Below are positions 51,491 to 60,700 of a stretch of DNA of 64,000 bases, piece after piece. The notes beneath the pieces are model-generated. The model was given only the letters and a program-made list of their open reading frames with translations, had not been told where the DNA came from and ran no database searches. Numbering within the stretch: the first letter of the stretch is position 1; each line of letters opens with the position of its first letter. Position numbers and translations under genes: made by a program. The DNA comes from Flavobacterium croceum DSM 17960. Lineage in GTDB: Bacteria > Bacteroidota > Bacteroidia > Flavobacteriales > Flavobacteriaceae. The stretch lies in the NCBI RefSeq assembly GCF_002917885.1, contig NZ_PQNY01000012.1:1-64000 (forward strand), given 5' to 3'.

Positions 51491-52216
51491 TTACAGTTTA
51501 TTGAATAGTTTTCTTATTCTTAGTGAGATCACGCCAAAAACAGCTTCTTTAATAATAGCTCCACTCATTTTAGACTGTCCTTTGGTTCTATCGGTAAAAA
51601 TGACAGGGACTTCCTTAATGTTAAAGTTTTTGCAAAAGGCTCTATACTTCATTTCTATTTGAAAAGCATAACCTATAAATTTTATCTTATCTAAGTTTAT
51701 GGCTTCTAAAACCGATTTTCTATAACAAATAAAACCAGCAGTAGCATCCATAATTTTCATGCCCGTAATAAGCCTTACATATACCGAGGCAAAATAAGAA
51801 AGCAGCACTCTATTAAGGGGCCAATTTACCACATTTACACCTGTAACATACCGTGAACCTATAGCCAAATCTGCGGTATCCAAATGGCAAGCATCGTATA
51901 GTTTTTCTAAGTCGTGTGGATTATGAGAAAAATCGGCATCCATTTCGTAAATGTATTCATACTGATGTTGTAATGCCCATTTAAATCCATGCACATAAGC
52001 TGTTCCTAGTCCTGATTTTTTTTGACGAATTTCCAAAAACAAATTTTCAGGAAATTCTTCTTGAAGTTGTTTTACTTTATCGGCGGTTTTATCGGGAGAA
52101 TTATCATCTACAATAAGAATATGAAAACGTTTTTGTAAAGAAAAAACAGCTCTTATAATGCTTTCTATATTTTCTATCTCGTTGTAAGTAGGAATGATAA
52201 CTAAACCGCAATTCAT
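51491..52216 (-). CDS. Polyprenol monophosphomannose synthase-like GT2 glycosyltransferase
   Basis: The 241-residue protein is a family 2 glycosyltransferase of the DPM1 type: VIIPTYNEIENIESII, LIVDDNSPDKTA (nucleotide-binding Asp pair), YEMDADFSHNP (D-x-D metal site) and ATAGFICYRKSVL. It would transfer mannose or a related sugar to polyprenyl phosphate on the cytoplasmic face. No membrane helices are present, as in single-domain DPM1. It is the first gene of the GT2-dihydroorotase-DUF4296 operon and is divergent from the DUF4271 gene. Confidence 0.9.
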   Translation of the reverse strand: MNCGLVIIPTYNEIENIESIIRAVFSLQKRFHILIVDDNSPDKTADKVKQLQEEFPENLFLEIRQKKSGLGTAYVHGFKWALQHQYEYIYEMDADFSHNPHDLEKLYDACHLDTADLAIGSRYVTGVNVVNWPLNRVLLSYFASVYVRLITGMKIMDATAGFICYRKSVLEAINLDKIKFIGYAFQIEMKYRAFCKNFNIKEVPVIFTDRTKGQSKMSGAIIKEAVFGVISLRIRKLFNKL

Positions 52217-52311
52217 TTGAAAAAATTTTTACAAAAGTACATTTTTTAAAACTTTTTCTTCTTAAATATATTGTAATAAGTGTAAAGAAATAATTTATAC
52301 TTTTGCCTATC

Positions 52312-52977
52312 ATGAAAAATCTCGATTTGCATTTACGTTCTATAGAAAACAAAGATTGGGCAACTTTGCTCTTTTTGTTGTGTTTTGCAGTTGTAGTTAT
52401 CGCAAAAACTTTTTTTGACTCAAGGTTTCATGATTATATGCGGTTATTGTTTTCAAATAAGTACATAAAAATTTACAAAGATTCGAGCCACATGCTGAGC
52501 ATTTTTAATGTGCTGCTGTTTTTTGTAAACTTGGTTTCGTTGTCTTTTTTTATTCAAATTACGTTGGAGCATTTTGGTTATGGAAATCGGCACGATTGGG
52601 TTTTATTTATACGAATATTTACTTTATTGGCTGTGTTTATTCTGTCTAAATATTTATTTGAAAAAATTATTGCCGTTGTGTTTAACATCGAAGAAGTTTT
52701 GGAACAGTTTAGTGCGGCAAAAGTGAGCTATAGAACCTATCTTGGGTTGCTACTATTGCCTTTTGTACTTGTTATCTATTTTAATGATTTTGAGATAAAT
52801 TCGTTAATATTAACGCTTATTGCCATAATATTGATAATTAATGCAGTAACATATTTACTTTCGTTAAGAAATTATCAAAAATTCGTGGCGGGTTATATGT
52901 TTTATTTTATTTTGTATCTTTGCGCACTTGAAATAACGCCCTATTATTTCATATATTATTTGGTTACAAAAAAATAG
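52312..52977 (+). CDS. DUF4271 membrane protein
   Basis: The 221-residue integral membrane protein has six or seven helices with basic linkers. It shows the DUF4271 features: RSIENKDWATLLFLLCF at the start, SKYLFEKIIAVVFNIEE centrally and CALEITPYYFIYYLV at the end. The family is confined to Bacteroidota and nearly always precedes hemD, as here. Function unknown. The start at ATG 52312 follows a -7 box TACTTTTG (52298-52305). Confidence 0.88.
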   Translation: MKNLDLHLRSIENKDWATLLFLLCFAVVVIAKTFFDSRFHDYMRLLFSNKYIKIYKDSSHMLSIFNVLLFFVNLVSLSFFIQITLEHFGYGNRHDWVLFIRIFTLLAVFILSKYLFEKIIAVVFNIEEVLEQFSAAKVSYRTYLGLLLLPFVLVIYFNDFEINSLILTLIAIILIINAVTYLLSLRNYQKFVAGYMFYFILYLCALEITPYYFIYYLVTKK

Positions 52978-52986
52978 TGCATTAGA

Positions 52987-53745
52987 ATGTCAAATTTGAA
53001 AGTTAAAACAATTTTGGTGTCACAGCCAGAGCCAAAGGTAGAAAATTCGCCCTATCACGAAATTCAGCAAAAGCATAAAGTGAAGATAGATTTTAGACCT
53101 TTTATTCATGTAGAAGGTGTAAGTGCCAAAGATATTAGGGCTCAAAAAATAGACCTAAGTCATTATAATGCAATTATTCTTACGAGTAAAAATTCTGTAG
53201 ATCACTTTTTTAGAGTAGCAGAAGAAATGCGCTATAAAGTTCCAGAAGATTTGCGGTATTTTTGTCAATCAGAGGCAGTTGCATATTATTTACAAAAATA
53301 TGTAGTGTATAGAAAACGCAAAATTTATGTTGGGCAAAAGGATTTTGCCGATATGACTTCTTTATTTAAAAAGTATAAAGACGAAAAATACTTATTACCT
53401 GCTTCAGATCAGCTAAATGCAGATGTGCCTCAAACACTAAACAGTTTAAAACTTGATTGGACACAAGGTATTTTTTATAAAACAGTAATGAGTGATTTGT
53501 CTGATTTGGCAGATGTTTACTATGATATTTTAGCATTTTTTAGTCCTACGGGTATAAAATCGTTGTTTAAAAACTTTCCAGATTTTCAACAAAATAATAC
53601 AAGAATCGCTGTATTTGGTAGCACTACACAAAAAGAAGCCCTAGAAAACGGATTGAGAGTAGATATTATGGCTCCTTCTCCAGAAGCGCCATCGATGACA
53701 ATGGCTTTAGAAAAATATCTTGCAGAGGTAAACAAAGCAAAATAG
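52987..53745 (+). CDS. hemD: Uroporphyrinogen-III synthase
   Basis: HemD closes hydroxymethylbilane into uroporphyrinogen III in heme synthesis. The family is very variable in sequence, but the two-domain pattern is seen: TILVSQPEPKVENSPY, then AIILTSKNSVDHFF, and ILAFFSPTGIKSLF with RIAVFGSTTQKEALENGL. Length 252 is normal. It follows DUF4271 after nine bases, the usual Bacteroidota order, which supports the assignment. Confidence 0.9.
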   Translation: MSNLKVKTILVSQPEPKVENSPYHEIQQKHKVKIDFRPFIHVEGVSAKDIRAQKIDLSHYNAIILTSKNSVDHFFRVAEEMRYKVPEDLRYFCQSEAVAYYLQKYVVYRKRKIYVGQKDFADMTSLFKKYKDEKYLLPASDQLNADVPQTLNSLKLDWTQGIFYKTVMSDLSDLADVYYDILAFFSPTGIKSLFKNFPDFQQNNTRIAVFGSTTQKEALENGLRVDIMAPSPEAPSMTMALEKYLAEVNKAK

Positions 53746-53770
53746 TTAAATATCGTATAGAAATAGTATA

Positions 53771-53804
53771 AAAAAACTTCCGTTATGTAGCGGAAGTTTT
53801 TTTT
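53771..53804. terminator. Bidirectional terminator between hemD and a small gene
   Basis: The 12-base arms AAAAAACTTCCG and CGGAAGTTTTTT enclose an 8-base loop. The stop codon of the converging small gene lies in the loop, so the right arm is also its last codons. Confidence 0.88.
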
Positions 53805-53989
53805 ATGTTTTTAAAAATTTTGAATGCCCATATAAATAAAATAAAGCCAGCAAAATATACCCATTCATCTATAGGCGTTCCTGGAGGTACAGGAGAAGCT
53901 GGAGGTGGAGGGTTTGGCGCAGCAAAAGTAAAACTGCAAACCAATAAAAGTATAATCAACGATAATAATTTCATGCTACTTTTTTTCAT
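53783..53989 (-). CDS. Small membrane protein with Pro-rich segment
   Basis: The 68-residue product (start ATG 53989; ATG 53974 is also possible) has a signal peptide (LLSLIILLLVCSFTFA), a proline-rich linker (APNPPPPASPVPPGTPIDEW) and one C-terminal helix (VYFAGFILFIWAFKIFKNI). Similar short secreted P-rich proteins with a final helix are frequent in Flavobacteriaceae, and their role is unknown. Its stop codon lies inside the hemD terminator. Confidence 0.72.
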   Translation of the reverse strand: MKKSSMKLLSLIILLLVCSFTFAAPNPPPPASPVPPGTPIDEWVYFAGFILFIWAFKIFKNIKKTSAT

Positions 53990-54077
53990 TTGCGGTAAAA
54001 GTATAAAAAAAATCACATATTATAAAACAAAATAGATGATTGTACGATTTTATCGTTTATCTTTTACAAATTAGGTT

Positions 54078-54695
54078 TTAAAAGGCTTCTTTTTTAATGC
54101 TATCGTGCGATTGTGTAGGAATTCCGTTATTAATAGCTGTTAAAATATCTGTAGCTACTGCGGCACCACTTCCTGCGGCTATAGATAATTGACTTCTACA
54201 CCCAGCTAGAGTTCCTGCTACATAAATGCCTTCGGTTACTTTGTTGTCGTCATTAATGAGTTGTATACGCTGTTTTTCGGGATTTGTTTTTTTATGAGGA
54301 ATTACATAGTCCATTAACCCTTCAATAGCAAACATATTAGAATTCCCTGTGGCGACAACGATATTTTTAGCAGTATACGTGTTTTTGTTGGTAAATACCT
54401 CAATTCCAAAAGGTTGCTTTACTATTTTAAGCACTTTTTCATCTTCAATAACAGCTACTTCTGGATAATATGTTGTTAATTGCTTTAAACTGTTTTCAAG
54501 CAAATCTTTTCCTAAAGTTCCAGCAGGTATGCCATACGCATTATAAAAAATAGCTTCTTGCAATGCAGATGATTTTTGATGTGCAATAACACCAATTTTT
54601 TTATCTGCCATAAAAGGTTTTTTGAGTGCAGAACCCAGTATTAAGGCGCACGAAATACCAGAAACGCCTCCACCTATTATAAGCACTTCAAACAT
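54078..54695 (-). CDS. Short FAD-dependent oxidoreductase (thioredoxin-reductase-like)
   Basis: The 205-residue flavoprotein has the FAD motif VLIIGGGVSGISCALILG and a closing GIYVAGTLAGCRSQLSIAAGSGAAVATDIL. It lacks the separate NAD(P)H domain and the CxxC of thioredoxin reductase, which makes it one of the short pyridine-nucleotide-disulfide-like proteins. The electron donor is unknown. Its ATG and the stop of the following small gene overlap by one base, so the two are probably co-transcribed with the small membrane gene first. Confidence 0.85.
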   Translation of the reverse strand: MFEVLIIGGGVSGISCALILGSALKKPFMADKKIGVIAHQKSSALQEAIFYNAYGIPAGTLGKDLLENSLKQLTTYYPEVAVIEDEKVLKIVKQPFGIEVFTNKNTYTAKNIVVATGNSNMFAIEGLMDYVIPHKKTNPEKQRIQLINDDNKVTEGIYVAGTLAGCRSQLSIAAGSGAAVATDILTAINNGIPTQSHDSIKKEAF

Positions 54696-54895
54696 TAGTT
54701 GTTTTTTGATTGTTCTACAACTTTTTTAGATAATCTAAATATAAGTAAAATTAACACAGCACAAATAGATGCTGCTGCACCAATAATAGCAACCAAACTA
54801 TTTCCTTCTGTAGGATTCTTAAAATCAATAAGAGTAATGTTAAATACAATTAATGCAATGGCAAGAACCAATAATATTGTTGTAAAAATTTTCAT
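54695..54895 (-). CDS. Small two-helix membrane protein
   Basis: The 66-residue protein has two hydrophobic helices (about 4-22 and 35-54) joined by a polar loop (DFKNPTEGNS), and a basic tail. I recall similar proteins in other Flavobacteriaceae, always small and unnamed. It is upstream of the short FAD oxidoreductase, with overlap at TAATG-type junction (54695), so it may anchor or serve that enzyme. Function unknown. Confidence 0.75.
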   Translation of the reverse strand: MKIFTTILLVLAIALIVFNITLIDFKNPTEGNSLVAIIGAAASICAVLILLIFRLSKKVVEQSKNN

Positions 54896-54932
54896 TGTAA
54901 AATATTATACTACAAATTTATTAATATAAATG

Positions 54933-55514
54933 TTAAATGAACAACCCTTTAACATTTGCAGCAAATAATTTAACAGCAATTGCGAGTAATACTACCCCAA
55001 ATGTTTTTCGTACCACACCCAAACCATTTTCGCCCAATAGTTTTTCTATTTTTGAAGACGATTTTAAAACAGCATAAACCACAATAATATTGCCTAGAAT
55101 AGCCAAAACGATATTAATAGTAGCGTATTGAGAGCGCAAAGATAGCAAAGTGGTCATTGTACCTGCTCCAGCAATAAGCGGAAAAGCCAACGGAACAATA
55201 GATGCCGATTTTGCTTCTTGCTCTCTATACAATCGTATGCCTAAAATCATTTCTAAAGCTAAGAAAAATAAAACAAAAGACCCTGCAACTGCAAAAGAAT
55301 GTACATCAATACCAATAAGCTTTAATAACTCTTTACCTATAAATAAAAAGGTAATCATGATAACCCCCGATACTATAGCTGCTTTTTCAGATTCTATATG
55401 TCCGAATTTGCTTCTTAAATCTACAATCACAGGTATAGAACCAATAATGTCAATTACAGCAAAAAGTACCATACCTACCGTAATTATTTCTTTTAAATCT
55501 AGTCCAAACATCAT
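54933..55514 (-). CDS. MarC family membrane protein
   Basis: The 193-residue protein has six transmembrane helices. The MarC/UPF0056 signature is seen in LFAVIDIIGSIPVIVDLRSKFG, ALEMILGIRLYRE and PLAFPLIAGAGTMTTLL. E. coli MarC was once linked to multiple antibiotic resistance, but that role is not supported; the true substrate is unknown. It lies 37 bases upstream of the small membrane gene on the same strand. Confidence 0.92.
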   Translation of the reverse strand: MMFGLDLKEIITVGMVLFAVIDIIGSIPVIVDLRSKFGHIESEKAAIVSGVIMITFLFIGKELLKLIGIDVHSFAVAGSFVLFFLALEMILGIRLYREQEAKSASIVPLAFPLIAGAGTMTTLLSLRSQYATINIVLAILGNIIVVYAVLKSSSKIEKLLGENGLGVVRKTFGVVLLAIAVKLFAANVKGLFI

Positions 55515-55594
55515 TTTTTTTGCAAAAATAATTAAATATAATGAGCTATTATTACTAAAAATTCTACTCTATCTTTGCATCAAATAAAAATGAT

Positions 55595-56185
55595 ATGTTT
55601 CAATTAGGAAAAACAATAGTATCTGAAGATATATTAGAAAAAGAATTTGTTTGTAATTTATCAGCATGCCACGGCGCTTGTTGTATAGATGGCGATGCAG
55701 GAGCTCCTTTAAGTAAAGAAGAAACCAAGATTTTGGAAGAAATTTACCCCAAAGTTAAACCCTATTTGCGTAAAGAAGGTCAAGATATTATTGAAGAAAA
55801 AGGAACATGGGTTGTAGGAACCGAACAAGATCTTGAAACACCTCTTATAGACGATAAAGATTGTGCTTACGTAATATTTGACGGAAAAACAGCCTTGTGT
55901 GGTATAGAACAAGCTTACAATGAAGGGGTTATAGATTGGAAAAAACCCGTTTCATGTCATTTATATCCTATACGAGTAAAAGATTTTACAGAATTTGCCG
56001 CTGTTAATTACGACCGTTGGGATATTTGTTCAGATGCTTGTACGTTGGGCAAAGAGTTGCAAGTTCCTGTGTATAAATTTGTAAAAGAAGCACTTGTGCG
56101 CAGATTTGGGGAAAATTGGTATTTGGAACTTGAAAAAGTGGCTAACGAATTAGAAGCCGAACGAAAAAATAAAAGCCGCAAGTAA
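55595..56185 (+). CDS. DUF3109 cysteine-rich protein
   Basis: The 196-residue cytoplasmic protein belongs to DUF3109. Cys clusters are in CNLSACHGACCIDGDAGAPL at the N-terminus, KDCAYVI and ALCGIEQA centrally, KPVSCHLYPIRV, and WDICSDACTLG. The layout recalls Fe-S or zinc binding as in the YkgJ-type CxxCxxCC proteins. Function unknown. A -7 box TATCTTTG (55570-55577) lies upstream. A terminator overlaps the last codons. Confidence 0.9.
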   Translation: MFQLGKTIVSEDILEKEFVCNLSACHGACCIDGDAGAPLSKEETKILEEIYPKVKPYLRKEGQDIIEEKGTWVVGTEQDLETPLIDDKDCAYVIFDGKTALCGIEQAYNEGVIDWKKPVSCHLYPIRVKDFTEFAAVNYDRWDICSDACTLGKELQVPVYKFVKEALVRRFGENWYLELEKVANELEAERKNKSRK

Positions 56186-56203
56186 AAATACTAACGGCTT
56201 TTG
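56171..56203. terminator. Shared terminator of the DUF3109 and tRNA-Ala genes
   Basis: AAAAGCCG and CGGCTTTT enclose a 17-base loop, with T-rich sequence on the minus strand. It overlaps the last DUF3109 codons and ends one base from the tRNA. Confidence 0.75.
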
Positions 56204-56277
56204 TGGAGAAGATGGGGCTCGAACCCACGACCTCTTGACTGCCAGTCAAGCACTCTAGCCAACTGAGCTACATCCCC
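56204..56277 (-). tRNA. tRNA-Ala (GGC)
   Basis: On the minus strand: acceptor GGGGATG paired with CTTCTCC (one G-T pair and one mismatch), D arm GCTCAGTTGGCTAGAGT, anticodon stem CTTGA/TCAAG around CTGGCAG (anticodon GGC) and T arm GTGGGTTCGAGCCCCAT. The discriminator is A. CCA is not encoded. Confidence 0.94.
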
Positions 56278-56289
56278 AAAACAGGAAAG

Positions 56290-56321
56290 CAAATATAGAA
56301 ATTTATTGCTATATAAAACAA
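56290..56321 (-). promoter_or_regulatory. tRNA-Ala promoter
   Basis: On the minus strand TTG (56321-56319), a 21-base spacer and TATATTTG (56297-56290) match the consensus. It lies 13 bases from the mature tRNA. Confidence 0.75.
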
Positions 56322-56362
56322 GATTGCCCAAAAATAACTACTTTTATTAAAAAATATTCATT

Positions 56363-57055
56363 ATGTCTACAGGAAAATTTCTGTTTTTATTTTTTGTTTT
56401 TTCTATTTCTTGTTTGGCTCAAAACGATTCACTAAGCACCAAAGTAGATTCGCTTTATCGTGAAGATCAATTTTATTTTACACTTACTTACAATAATTTG
56501 CAAAAAACACCTTCAGGATTAACCCAAAATAATTTATCGCCAGGGCTTGCTGTTGGATTTTTACGAGATATGCCTGTAAATAACAATAGAACATATAGTG
56601 TGGCTCTTGGTGCAGGTTATGCTTACAATAAATGCAACATGAATTTATACATATCAAACGCTTCCAATGGAGGTTATCAATATGAAGTTTTATCAAAAAA
56701 TATTTATTACGACAAGAGCAATTATAGTTTTCATGCAGTAGAAATACCTTTGGAATTACGTTGGCGAAATTCCGATTTTGTATCGCATCGTTTTTGGAGA
56801 ATATATACAGGTTTTAAAATGAGTTATATACTATCGAGTACATATACTTTTGTAAATGATGCTCAAAATATATCGCTTAAAAACAATCCAGATGTTAATA
56901 AATTTCAATACGGTTGTTACATAGCAGCAGGGTGGAACACATGGAATATTTATGCTTATTATGGGTTTTCGCCTATGTTTAAAAATGTACAAATACAGCA
57001 AAAAAACCTCGATATGAATACTATAAATATAGGTTTGCAGTTTTATATTTTATAG
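56363..57055 (+). CDS. PorT-like outer-membrane barrel protein
   Basis: The 230-residue precursor has a signal peptide (MSTGKFLFLFFVFSISCLAQ) and an eight-strand barrel pattern. The blocks YREDQFYFTLTYN, SPGLAVGFLRDMPVN, RFWRIYTGFKMSYIL and AAGWNTWNIYAYYG-SPMFK match what I recall of PorT, a protein needed for the type IX secretion system, ending in INIGLQFYIL. Two T9SS-sorted proteins are encoded at 14304-15640, so a functional T9SS is expected. A generic OmpW/OprF-like barrel is the alternative. Confidence 0.75.
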   Translation: MSTGKFLFLFFVFSISCLAQNDSLSTKVDSLYREDQFYFTLTYNNLQKTPSGLTQNNLSPGLAVGFLRDMPVNNNRTYSVALGAGYAYNKCNMNLYISNASNGGYQYEVLSKNIYYDKSNYSFHAVEIPLELRWRNSDFVSHRFWRIYTGFKMSYILSSTYTFVNDAQNISLKNNPDVNKFQYGCYIAAGWNTWNIYAYYGFSPMFKNVQIQQKNLDMNTINIGLQFYIL

Positions 57056-57664
57056 CCAAAAATACATCAACATTAATTGCGGAAGCAAACCACAAAAATA
57101 GCCTATTATAAGTTCTTTATTGGTGTGAGCATGTAGTGCTAGTCTAGAAGAAGCTACTAATCCGGTACAAAAAAAGACAAGCGCAATGCTATAAAAGTTA
57201 TTTTGTTGTGTGGTTATTGAAATGCATATCATAAAAATACTTAATGCACTCATACCCATCATGTGTATACTTGCTTTTATTTTAAAAAAGATAAGTACAA
57301 AAACTACGAGAGCACTTAAAATTCCTCCTAAAAAATAAAAATACAATTCAGGAAATAAATCTAGCGTAATTGTTTTTTGAAGCAATACCGATGTTAAAGC
57401 CATTTGCATAAGTAAAGGCATTTTACGTTGGTTTACATCAGAAACCATAAGGCTATCAACTCTTCCGTATAGTTTGAGCAATTGTAAAAAAGCCATAGGC
57501 AGTAAACAAGTAATAATAACTACTTGAAAAATAAGTAGTTTTCCTTGTTGTTGCGCTGCATAATTTTCGCTGTAAAAAATATACCAAAGCGTGCCGAAAA
57601 ACGCCGTAAATATTGGGTGAAACAAGTATGAAAAAAACGGAAGTATCTTTTTTGAAAACCACAT
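57050..57664 (-). CDS. PAP2-like membrane protein
   Basis: The 204-residue protein has five or six hydrophobic helices. A degenerate type 2 phosphatidic acid phosphatase pattern may be present: KIKASIHMMGMSAL near 130-145 and ASSRLALHAHTNKELIIGYFCG near 170-190, which would supply the S-R and His of the C-terminal motif. The usual K-x6-RP motif is only partly seen (QRKMPL), so activity is uncertain. It converges with the PorT-like gene (6-base overlap) and follows leuS at 44 bases. Confidence 0.7.
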   Translation of the reverse strand: MWFSKKILPFFSYLFHPIFTAFFGTLWYIFYSENYAAQQQGKLLIFQVVIITCLLPMAFLQLLKLYGRVDSLMVSDVNQRKMPLLMQMALTSVLLQKTITLDLFPELYFYFLGGILSALVVFVLIFFKIKASIHMMGMSALSIFMICISITTQQNNFYSIALVFFCTGLVASSRLALHAHTNKELIIGYFCGLLPQLMLMYFWL

Positions 57665-57707
57665 TATTTATTGTTTTTATGTTAAAAATACTTCCGCTTC
57701 TATATGT

Positions 57708-60700
57708 TTATCCTACTAAATTGATGATTTTTCCTGGTACAATAATCACTTTGTTAGGTGTTCTACCTTGTAATTGTTGTTGCGTGCGCTCGTCTGCCAT
57801 AACGATTTCTTCTATTTGGGCAGGAGTTAAATCAAGCGGTAATTTTATAGTAAAACGCATTTTACCATTAAACGAAACTGGGTATTCTTTTTCTGATTCT
57901 ACGACATATTTTTCTTCAAATTTTGGAAAAGAAATGGTCGAAACAGAACTTTCATGCCCCAAAGCACTCCATAGCTCTTCTGCAATATGTGGTGCATAAG
58001 GCGAAATTAATACAGCTAATGGTTCTAAAATAGCACGGTGGTGGCATTTTTGTTGTGCCAATTCGTTTACGCAAATCATAAATTGAGATACTGATGTATT
58101 GAATGAGAAATTCTCAATATCTTCGGTAACTTTTTTAATGGTTTTGTGTAACGATTTGTACATTTCTGCCGTTGGTTCATCATTAGTAACATGTAAACCA
58201 TTATCGTCAAAATACAAGCGCCATAATTTTTTTAAGAAACCATAAACCCCTGTAATACCCGCTGTATTCCAAGGTTTGGCTTGCTCCAATGGGCCTAAAA
58301 ACATTTCGTACAAGCGCAACGTATCGGCACCATATTCTTCGCAAATATCATCTGGATTGACTACATTGTATTTTGATTTGGACATTTTTTCTACTTCGCG
58401 ACCTACTTTATAAACGTCATTTCCGTTAATGATTATTTGTTTATTTTCACCAATAAAAACCGCATCTTTAAATTCTTTTCCAAATTCATTGTCAGATTTT
58501 AATTCATATATATTAAGCTCATCTGATAAATTAACAAATTTGACATTGACATGTAAATCATTAAAAATAACACCTGCAATTTTGTTTAAAGTATTCTCAT
58601 CAAATTCTTTTGTTATGTTATCAGTTGCTAATCCAACCAAAAAATTCTTTTCATACGTTTTGTCATGGACAATTTTGTCTCGAATAGATTTTGAAACATA
58701 AATTTTTGATGATTTTAAAAAATCTTTATTTTCAATGGTAGCAATAACTACTCTATAAACAAACGCACTCATTCCCAAAATCATGCCTTGATTAATCAAC
58801 TTTTTGAAGGGTTCTTCTGTTGGTGCGAAACCTCTATCTTTTAAGAATTTGTTCCAAAAACGTGAATACAATAAATGTCCGGTTGCGTGTTCGCTTCCGC
58901 CAATATATAAATCTACATTTTCCCAATATTTCAAAGCATCGGCTGAGGCAAATTCGTTTTCATTGTGTGCATCCATATAGCGCATCCAATACCACGAACT
59001 TCCTGCCCAACCTGGCATAGTGTTTAATTCTAAAGGGAAAACTCCGTTGTGAGATGCTGAATCAAGTTCAGCATGACAAAGTTTATTTGATACTACTTTG
59101 TTATTGATACTATCCCAAGCCCAAGTTGTGGCATTGCCTAATGGTGGTTGCCCGTCTTCGGTGGGTAAGTATTTTTCTACTTCGGGCAGAACAATTGGTA
59201 AATATTTGGCATCAATCATTTGTGGCAATCCATTTACATAATACACTGGAAATGGCTCGCCCCAATAACGTTGGCGAGAAAAAACAGCATCACGCAAACG
59301 GTAATTTACTTTGGCTTTTCCTGCTCCAATTTTTTCTAATTCTTCAATGACTTTTTTAGTTGCTGCTTTGTAATCTAAACCATTTAAAAAATCAGAATTT
59401 TTGAAAACAAATCCATCTTTTTTTGAAAATGCTTCTTCTTTGATACAATTATCAGAAGTGTCAATTCCCCCTTCGGGGGTTAGGGGGCTTATTATATTTT
59501 TAATTTCGGGCATTCCGTGAGTTCCTTTAAAGAAATTTGCAAAAGCATAATCACGCTCATCTCCACAAGGTACAGCCATAACCGCACCTGTGCCATAGCC
59601 TGCCAATACATAATCGCCAATCCAAACCGGAATAGCTTCTTTTGTAAATGGATGTTCTGCATACGCACCTGTAAATACGCCAGAAATGGTTTTTACATCG
59701 GCCATTCTTTCTCTTTCTGAACGCTTTGCTGTGGCTTCAACGTAGGCTTCAACAGCAGCTTTTTGCTCTAGGGTTGTAATTTGAGAAACTAGTTCGTGTT
59801 CTGGAGCCAAAGTCATGAAAGTCACTCCAAAAATGGTGTCAGGTCTAGTTGTGAAGACTTCTATATAGTCGAAAGTTGAAAGTCCAATGTCTGAAAGTTT
59901 ACTGTCTTTTGACTTTTGACTTTTGACTTTGAACTTCACTAATGCACCAACCGATTTTCCAATCCAATTACGTTGTGATTCTTTTATCGACTCGCTCCAA
60001 TCAATAGTTTCTAAACCTTGCAATAAACGTTCGGCATACGCAGAAATACGCATAGACCATTGTGTCATTTTTTTACGAATAACAGGGTGACCTCCACGCT
60101 CGGAAACACCATTTACAATTTCGTCGTTTGCCAAAACAGTTCCTAATGCCGGACACCAATTTACTTCGGTTTCTGCCAAATAGGTCAATCTATATTGCAA
60201 TAGTATTCTTTGTTGTTGCTCTGATGAAAATGAATTCCATTCTGAAGCTGAAAAATTTTGAATATCATCATCACAAACAGCATTTACGGTATTGTTTCCT
60301 TCTTTTTCAAAAATAGATACTAGCGTTGTAATGTTTTCGGCTTTATCGGTATTTTTATTGTACCACGAATTAAATAGTTGAATAAAAATCCATTGTGTAT
60401 GTTTGTAATAATCGGGGTTTGAAGTACGCACTTCTCTATCCCAATCAAATGAGAAACCTATTTTATCGAGTTGTTCACGGTAGCGAGTAATATTTTCACG
60501 AGTAGTTTTTTCTGGATGTTGCCCTGTTTGTATAGCATATTGCTCAGCAGGTAATCCAAAGCTGTCATATCCTTGTGGGTGCAACACATTAAAACCTTGA
60601 TGTCTTTTATATCGAGCCACAATATCTGATGCGATATAACCCAGCGGATGCCCAACGTGTAAGCCTGCTCCACTTGGGTAAGGAAACATATCTAATACAT

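Noticed and set aside
53805-54035. A 76-residue plus-strand frame opposite the small Pro-rich membrane protein
   Set aside because: The minus-strand frame has a signal peptide and membrane helix; the plus frame is its shadow.
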